Below are positions 57,715-64,000 of a stretch of 64,000 nucleotides of DNA, one piece after another (the stretch's first letter is position 1; every line of letters begins with the position of its first letter). The DNA comes from Collybia mongolica. Taxonomy: Eukaryota > Basidiomycota > Agaricomycetes > Agaricales > Clitocybaceae. The notes under the pieces were generated by a model. It made no database searches. It was not told the origin of the DNA and saw nothing but the letters and a program-made list of their open reading frames with translations. Location: assembly GCA_013420905.1 (NCBI GenBank), contig JAAXNY010000011.1:1550001-1614000 (forward strand). Direction: 5' to 3'. The translations under genes and the position numbers were made by a program.

Positions 57715-60700
57715 ATGGTGAGTGAACAAGTCACGTATATGGATTTTGTCTCAATCTTGCCGTAGGATTTGACACCAGCTGCTGAGGATATTGAGAATGA
57801 TGCAACTGCTTCCCAAGCCGAAACCCTTTTCTTGCGCTTCCAGCAGTCAAACGATATACAGGACCTAGATGCGGCCATCAGGATCTTTCGGAGAGTAGCT
57901 TCATCTCAGCATTTAAATGGTCAGGATTCCCAACATGCCGCATTGCTCGATTTCTTAGCCGGAGCGTTGGTAACGCGCTATGAATTAAAGGGAGGCATGG
58001 ACTATCTGGAGGAAGCCATTTTGCGTTTCCGCCAAGCACTATCATTTCACCCACCTAGTGGAGGTGATTTTGCAGACACATGCAGCAACCTTGGTGTTAC
58101 TCTTTTTATGAGATATCAGCGCGTGCGGGAGGCAGGTGACTTGGAGGAGGCAATTAAGTTCCATCGCCAAGCTCTTGACTTTCGTCCTATGGGACACTCA
58201 GACCATGCAAATTCTGTTCACAACCTTGCCACTGCTCTATCACTACGCTTTGATGACGTAGGTGATTTGGAAGAGTCCATTGTGGTCAATCGTCGATTTC
58301 TTGGCCTTCCTCACGCCCCTAGTCATCCCGAATACTCATCATCTCTTCGGCTTACTGCCGGTGCGCTTTTGCACCGCTTCAAACGACTTAGCAACATCGA
58401 TGACCTAGAAGAAGCGATCACGTACTTTCGCCAGGCATTCGCTCTTCATTCGCCCTCTGATCCCAAATACACAACTTACGTGGATGAAATCGGACTTGCG
58501 CTCTCTTTGCGTTTTCCGCACACAAGGGACATCGATGATCTCGAAGAAGCGATTGGATGTTTTCGTCACACACTCAGCCTTCGTTCTCCTGATGACCCAA
58601 AGCACACCTATTCTTTGGATCATCTCGCGAGTACTCTTACTACTCGCTTTGATACCATGGAGGAACTGAGGGATTTGGAAGAAGCCATTTCATATCGTCG
58701 ACAAATCCTTTCCATACATAACTCGAACCTCAAACCGGAAGAACTGGCGAAACTCCTTGATAACCTTGCAGTTGTGCTTAATACCCGATTTGAACACCTA
58801 GGCGAGATCAAAGACTTGGAAGAGGCAATCTCCTACCACCGTGGTGCTCTTGCTCACCACCCTGATAGTCATAGTGATCAAGCCGCATTTCTCTATCGCT
58901 TGGGGGTTGCTCTTTTTGTTCGTTTTGAACGCAAAGGTGTCATTCATGACTTGGAAGAAGCCATTGTGCACTCACGCAAGTACCTTGCCCTCCGGCCGCC
59001 TGGACATTCTGACCATGTACTTGGACTCAGAAATCTGAGTGCGGCCTTGTCCACTCGTTACGATTACATGGGGAGCCTCGATGATCTCGACGAAATGATT
59101 GTGAATAATCAACAGTGTCTTGAGCTCCATCCCCCTGGCCATAACGAACGGGACTACTTCCTAAACAATCTCGCTGTTGCATTGGCGGAGCGGTATAAGC
59201 ATCTAAAATCTATAGACGATCTCGAGAGGGCATTATCCCACCATCGTGAAAGCCTCTTGCTTCGTCCTTCTGGCCATGAACATCGTGCTATATCCCTGAC
59301 CAACCTTGGTGCTACCCTCCAAGCCCGGTTCGAACGAACAGAACAACTGAATGATCTAGAGGAGGCCATCGTATGTCAACGTGAGGCCCTCTCCCTAAGG
59401 CCCCCAGGGCATGCAGAACATGCAGATGGCCTTTCTAACCTAGGCACAGTCACCTCGATCCGTTTCAGGCATCTCGGGCATATGCCGGATGTCGAGGGGG
59501 CGATACTTTACAACCGCCAGGCCCTCGCCCTTCGCCCTCCTGGTCATAAACACCACGTGAGAACTATGAGCAAGTTAGCCATCCCAATAATCTTACGTTA
59601 TAAATATCGAGGAAATATCGAGGATCTAGAGGAAGGAATTGGACTTTCTCGTCAGGTGCTTTCATTGAACCCGCCTGGCAGTACCTATCATGCCCAGTCG
59701 CTCGATGCTTTGGCTGTTCTATTAGCTAATCGTTTCCAGGATTTAGAACAAATAGCCGACCTAGAGGAAGCAATTGCCCTTCACCGTAAAGCTCTTGCGC
59801 TTCGTCCCCTCGGCCACCAAGACCGCGCGCATTCTTTAAATGGTTTTTCTCTCGCGATATACGACCGATTCCGTCATCTAGGGGATATAAAGGATCTAGA
59901 AGAAGCAGTAGCATCCGGTCGGGAGGCTCTAGATCTATCCCCCCCAGGGAACCCTATACGTCGTAGCGTTCTGTCAAATTTTGGGCTTACTCTTTTTGGT
60001 CGCTTTCACAAATTCGGTCAGAATGCCGATATTGAAGAGGCCATAGTGTGTTTCCATGAATCTATCACTCTTTGTCCACCTAGCCATCCGAATCATCCGA
60101 TCTTTCTTAATCATATTGCCAAAGCATTTTACACACGTTTTCAGTATCAAGGAAAGATGGAGGACCTTGAACAATCCATTATATACAATCGGAAGGCCCT
60201 CACCCTTCGCCCTCCTGATCATGTTCATCATTCTCAGTCACTCAGCAACCTTGCTGTTTCTCTCTTGAGTCGATATGAACAATTGGGGCGCGCAGAGGAT
60301 CTAGAGGAGGTGGTTTTCAATCACCGCCGAGCTCTACTGTTTCGCCCACCGGGACACACTGACCGTAGGACCTCGCTTGATAGTCTTGCGGTCTCACTTT
60401 CGGCCCGATATCAACTGTTCGGGGATATCAATGACTTGGAAGAGGCTATTGTCTTCCTTCGAGAAGCTCTCACTCTCTATCCCCCCGGACATCCCGATTA
60501 CCCCACATGTCTCAATAATTTTGCTTCTATCATCTCCACTCGTTTTGATTCTCTGGGGCAGATCAATGATTTACAGGAAGCCATTGAGTATCATCGCAAG
60601 GCACTTGCCCTTCACCCCCCGGGGCATAATTATCATTTTGCCTCCCTTCACAATCTCGCCAATGTTCTGTCCACTCGATATCGCCTTTCTAGAGAAAAAT

Positions 60701-62475
60701 TTGATTTTGAGGAAGCGACCCAATTTTTCAAGGATGCGGAGGCCGCTTTGCCTGCCGAACACCCGTTCCATGCGGGGACTCGGTCGCTTCTTGCATCGCT
60801 ATATCTTGATCAGCATCACTCTCCCACCGAATCCCGGTCGCACTATCATGATATGGCTTTTACCCTTTACGAGTCTGCCGTTAACCACGCTACAGCTGGC
60901 TCAAAGGTCCGGTTCCAGATCGCATTAACATGGGCAGGGGCTGCGCGGCGCTCAAATCACGCGTCTGCCGTCCAGGCATATTCCCAGTCGCTTTCCCTTC
61001 TTGACCGGTGCCTCATTGGGGCCCCGACCATTGAATCACAGCAGAAATTCCTTGCTACTACTGCAAATGTGCCGAAATCCCTCGCGTGTGATGCCGCATC
61101 CAGTGCTCTTGACAATAACCAGCTTGAGGTAGCTGTCGAGTTGCTAGAACAAGGAAGAGCCATTCTCTGGTCAAAGATGGCGGGTTATAGACATCCACTT
61201 GACGAACTCCGGGATATCGACCAAGCACTGGCCAATCAACTCGAAGCTCTGAGCAAACAACTCGAACAGCTTGTCTTATCCTACGGAACTCAATTAACTT
61301 TAACTCCTGGGAGGCCTGATCTTTCTCATGAACAGCAAATGCGCACCCATAGGCTTCTGTCGGAGAGTTGGAACCAGACTGTGTATAAGATTCGCCAGAT
61401 CCATGGCTTCACGGACTTCATGCAGGCAGTCCCGTTTTCTGTCCTCAAAAATGCCGCCGCGGAAGGACCGGTCATACTAGTCAACATAAGCAGACATCGT
61501 TCAGATGCCATAATTCTTTTCGATACAGGTGTTCCTGTTCTTGTTACCCTTCCTGGAACCTCTCCTGCAAACCTTGCTAACCTAACTCGACAAATAACTG
61601 AAGCTCGCAAGGTCGGCTCTCAGATCAGAATAATCAAGGCTCTACGAGTCCTTTGGGATACAATCGCCTTGCCAGTGGTGGAGCAACTCGCTGCTCATGG
61701 GGTCTTAGAAAATACACGGATCTGGTGGTGCCCAACTTCAGAGTCATGCGCCCTTCCTCTCCACGCAGCAGGACGTTATGTTCGAGGACAAAAGAATCTG
61801 CCTGACCTTTATGTTTCATCTTACACCCCCACTTTATCGGCCTTGCTTCGGGCAAGATCAAATATGGTCCAAAGGTCAAACATGCCAAATTTGCTTGCCT
61901 TTGGACCTCCAGATGATGTGTCATTACCAAGTGTTGGGGAAGAACTTCGACGTATACAAGAGTTTGGAGACTTTGTTGATATTTTACCTGGAGAAGGTGC
62001 CAATCGGGAGAGTGTTCTCACAGCTCTCAAGGCACACCCTTGGGCCCATTTTGCTTGCCATGGCCTTCTTCATTCCCAACCATTCCTATCATCCTTTGAA
62101 CTATATAATGAAGAGAAACTGACACTGCTCGATATCGTTGCAGCAAAGCTGCCAAATGCAGAACTGGCTTTTCTTTCTGCTTGTCATAGTGCTGCAGGGG
62201 ATGATGTTGGTACCCCCGATGAAGTCATCCATCTGGCAGCAGCACTACAGTTTTGCGGTTTTCGAAGTGTCGTCGGGACCCTCTGGGAAATGGCAGACAT
62301 CGATGGGCCTGTCGTAGCCGAGAGGTTTTATAGGTACATGTTTCGCGATGGACAACTTGGAGGGAATTTCCGAGATGCAGCCATCGCATTGAATGACGCT
62401 GTTTTGGAGATGAGCAAGAGAAAGAATGGCGAGAGTATAGATCGATGGATCAACTTTATTCACATTGGGGCATGA
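57715..62475 (+). CDS. TPR-repeat CHAT-domain (caspase-like) protein, about 1570 residues
   Basis: CHAT domains belong to the caspase/separase fold. About 22 TPR-like repeats of 45-50 residues fill residues 20 to 1040, each with a DLEEAI-xx-R-xAL-x-L-x-PPGH core. A helical middle follows (ELLEQGRAILWSKMAGYRHP, typical of fungal CHAT proteins), then the CHAT domain. The likely catalytic dyad is His in WAHFACHG (about residue 1433) and Cys in AFLSACHSAAG (about residue 1474). GFRSVVGTLWEMADIDGPVV then leads to the end at HIGA. The main exon 57766-62475 has no intron. The only in-frame ATG I can connect is 57715-57717, directly followed by a 48-bp intron (GTGAGT...CGTAG). Agaricomycetes have many such proteins; bacterial TPR-CHAT relatives (Csx29) act as RNA-triggered proteases. 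The function here is not known. Confidence 0.88.
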
Positions 62476-63496
62476 GAGTACGCGGTATTCGTGAGGAAAC
62501 GAATAAATATTCAATCGTATGGTAGCAATCAAGGTTGTTATGACTTTAAGAACTGGAAGGCTCTGTAAAAGTCTGGATGATATACCGACAAAAAATGAAC
62601 AGGCAAAGAGACGACCACTCACCCAAATTTCCGAAGTGTATCTATACATGGAAACAAATAAAGTACTTACACACAAGACAAACCACACTAAATGCAACTT
62701 TAATCAATCGTCCCACGAGACCGAATGCACGTTCCTGTACATGATCTTCTCCTAAGTCCGACTAAGAATGTTTGTCGTCTGTCTTTTACATATCAATATC
62801 AATGGGGTTGATATTGCTAATGACAGGAATAGAGCAGATATGCAACCCGCTCAAAAACTTAAAACAAATTTCCTTCAAAATGGACAAACCGTCTACGAAC
62901 CATCAGCCTTGTGGAGCATCAGATCTTGCCTAATTGGGTGTACAGAGTTGAGCCGGTTGGGATGGCATAGCTGTGGAGGCGTAACGCGATGTCCATCTCA
63001 TCGCTATGAGTAAAACGAAACCGCGTTTGCCATCGGATCGGATCAAAATGCAGCATCCGAATTGTCCCAAATGATTGACCCGCAAACCTACCAGCGTCAG
63101 AATGCATGGAGTTTACTGCATTCCTTTTGTGAACTGACTTTTCAAGCACAGCCCAGCTTCTTGCCTCAGTGGGACAAGGGAACAAATCTCGGAATTATTG
63201 CTAGAAGTACCGGCATAACGGCATTAGACTGACCTACTGGAGTCTCAGGAAATACTAGACCGGCACCCTTCTACTTTTTCCTCTTTGAACGCAGACGAAA
63301 ATAGGAGATGGAGGGCCCCACTTCGTATGAAACCCACTACCGACAAGTGGATATATGTAACATGGAGGTACGGAAAATACTACTCCAATCTTTAGATAGA
63401 ATTTGGTAAAAATGCATTTTGTGAATACAGATACCTCACCATATAAGAGGCCCCCAGGGGAGCCAACGGAGGTACGTACAATTTGGCAGACATTCG
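62476..63496. other. Intergenic, no gene recognised
   Basis: Short frames only. It includes the 3' region of the TPR-CHAT gene and the upstream region of the prenyltransferase. Confidence 0.6.
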
Positions 63497-64000
63497 ATGG
63501 ACAAGTTTATCGGATTTATCAAATATGCAATTCATGCAGTGCTCTCCTGTCGTCGACAGACTAAACCAAGGCCATCGCTGGGACATGTGGATGGAAGTGA
63601 AGAAGCCCTGTTCCGTGGGGCAGAAAAGGCCTGGACGACGTGTTTTCCAGTTAGGTTTTCGCACATTCGATTTACACACGAGTTCATCGTTAATTTTCCT
63701 CCCTTAAAGGCGACCCCGCCATATGACTTCTGGTGGAAAACGACGGGAAAGCCATTGGAACGCATGTTAGAATGGGCTTCCTACCCGCTTCCATCGCGGA
63801 GTTCCTATCTCTCTTTCTACTGCCAGTATATCCTACCCGAATTCGGTCCATTTATATCAGCCAGTGGGGAACCTTCTGCATTGTCCCCAGAATTAGGGAA
63901 GACAGAACCGGTGCATATCTTCTTCTCACATCAATCGAGGTCGCTCACAACGCATCAGAAGTATTTCCCCTCCTACATGACCGACGATCACACCCCGATC
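63497..64000 (+). CDS. DMATS-type aromatic prenyltransferase, 5' part (cut by window end)
   Basis: Fungal ABBA-fold enzymes of this family attach dimethylallyl groups to tryptophan or other aromatic substrates. The frame starts MDKFIGFIKYAIHAVLSCRR at 63497 and passes through SEEALFRGAEKAWTTCFP. A likely 61-bp intron (GTTAGG...TTAAAG; its removal is optional because the frame stays open) leads to ATPPYDFWWKTTGKPLERML. SSYLSFYCQYILPEFGPF and KYFPSYMTDDHTPI follow. FWWKTTG, the LxFxxxxILPxFGP block and the S(Y/F)MTDDHTPIE-like block are in the order of known DMATS enzymes. A second intron may lie near 63865-63940. The catalytic Glu and diphosphate-binding residues are beyond or at the edge. Could belong to an indole or phenol prenylation pathway that continues right of the window. 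Confidence 0.8.
   Translation, partial: MDKFIGFIKYAIHAVLSCRRQTKPRPSLGHVDGSEEALFRGAEKAWTTCFPVRFSHIRFTHEFIVNFPPLKATPPYDFWWKTTGKPLERMLEWASYPLPSRSSYLSFYCQYILPEFGPFISASGEPSALSPELGKTEPVHIFFSHQSRSLTTHQKYFPSYMTDDHTPI

Noticed and set aside
60377..60928. Plus-strand frame of about 183 codons within the TPR-CHAT gene
   Set aside because: Out-of-frame shadow of the repeat region; His/Leu/Pro composition comes from the repeat codons.

Overview
The window looks like a filamentous basidiomycete, most likely an Agaricomycete. Genes carry many short introns (about 48 to 60 bp, GT-AG with a few GC-AG). There are class I hydrophobins, a TPR-CHAT protein, a DUF6532-like protein and a Plavaka-type transposase remnant, alongside fungal housekeeping genes. 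No rRNA, tRNA or CRISPR array could be supported. All exon joins were made by eye from reading frame and splice consensus.

Layout. 1-22.4 kb is a transposon graveyard: three minus-strand Tad1/I-like LINE copies (1-4560, 9027-10457, 11311-18740), all broken. The third is split by two later insertions whose removal restores the LINE reading frame: a 2.5-kb terminal-inverted-repeat element (12750-15245) and a solo LTR (15305-15797). The 2.5-kb element contains a regular ~160-bp tandem exon/intron array. An AT-rich gene-poor stretch (4.6-9.0 kb) holds a 33-bp-arm hairpin and a ~235-bp tandem repeat. An internally deleted Plavaka transposase (21.7-22.3 kb) abuts an antisense DUF6532-like gene.

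23.7-33.3 kb is an accessory, secretion and secondary-metabolism block: a secreted class 3 lipase; two divergent class I hydrophobin genes on the arms of a nearly perfect 915-bp inverted repeat; and a divergently transcribed pair, an isopenicillin N synthase-like 2OG-Fe(II) oxygenase and a flavin-dependent halogenase.

33.7-50.3 kb is housekeeping: importin beta-1, LSm7, a Cid1-type nucleotidyltransferase, PAN3, Yae1, TFIIE beta and one unrecognised protein. LSm7, the Cid1-like enzyme and PAN3 all act on mRNA tails and decay and sit consecutively among recognisable genes. 52.2-64 kb holds a coiled-coil protein with an apparently intact retroelement-type RNase H domain, an RNF216/TRIAD3-like RBR E3 ligase, a 1.57-kilo-residue TPR-CHAT protein with about 22 repeats, and the 5' end of a DMATS-type aromatic prenyltransferase cut by the window edge.

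The most unusual items are the hydrophobin palindrome, the tandem-exon transposon, the free-standing RNase H gene and the TPR-CHAT protein.
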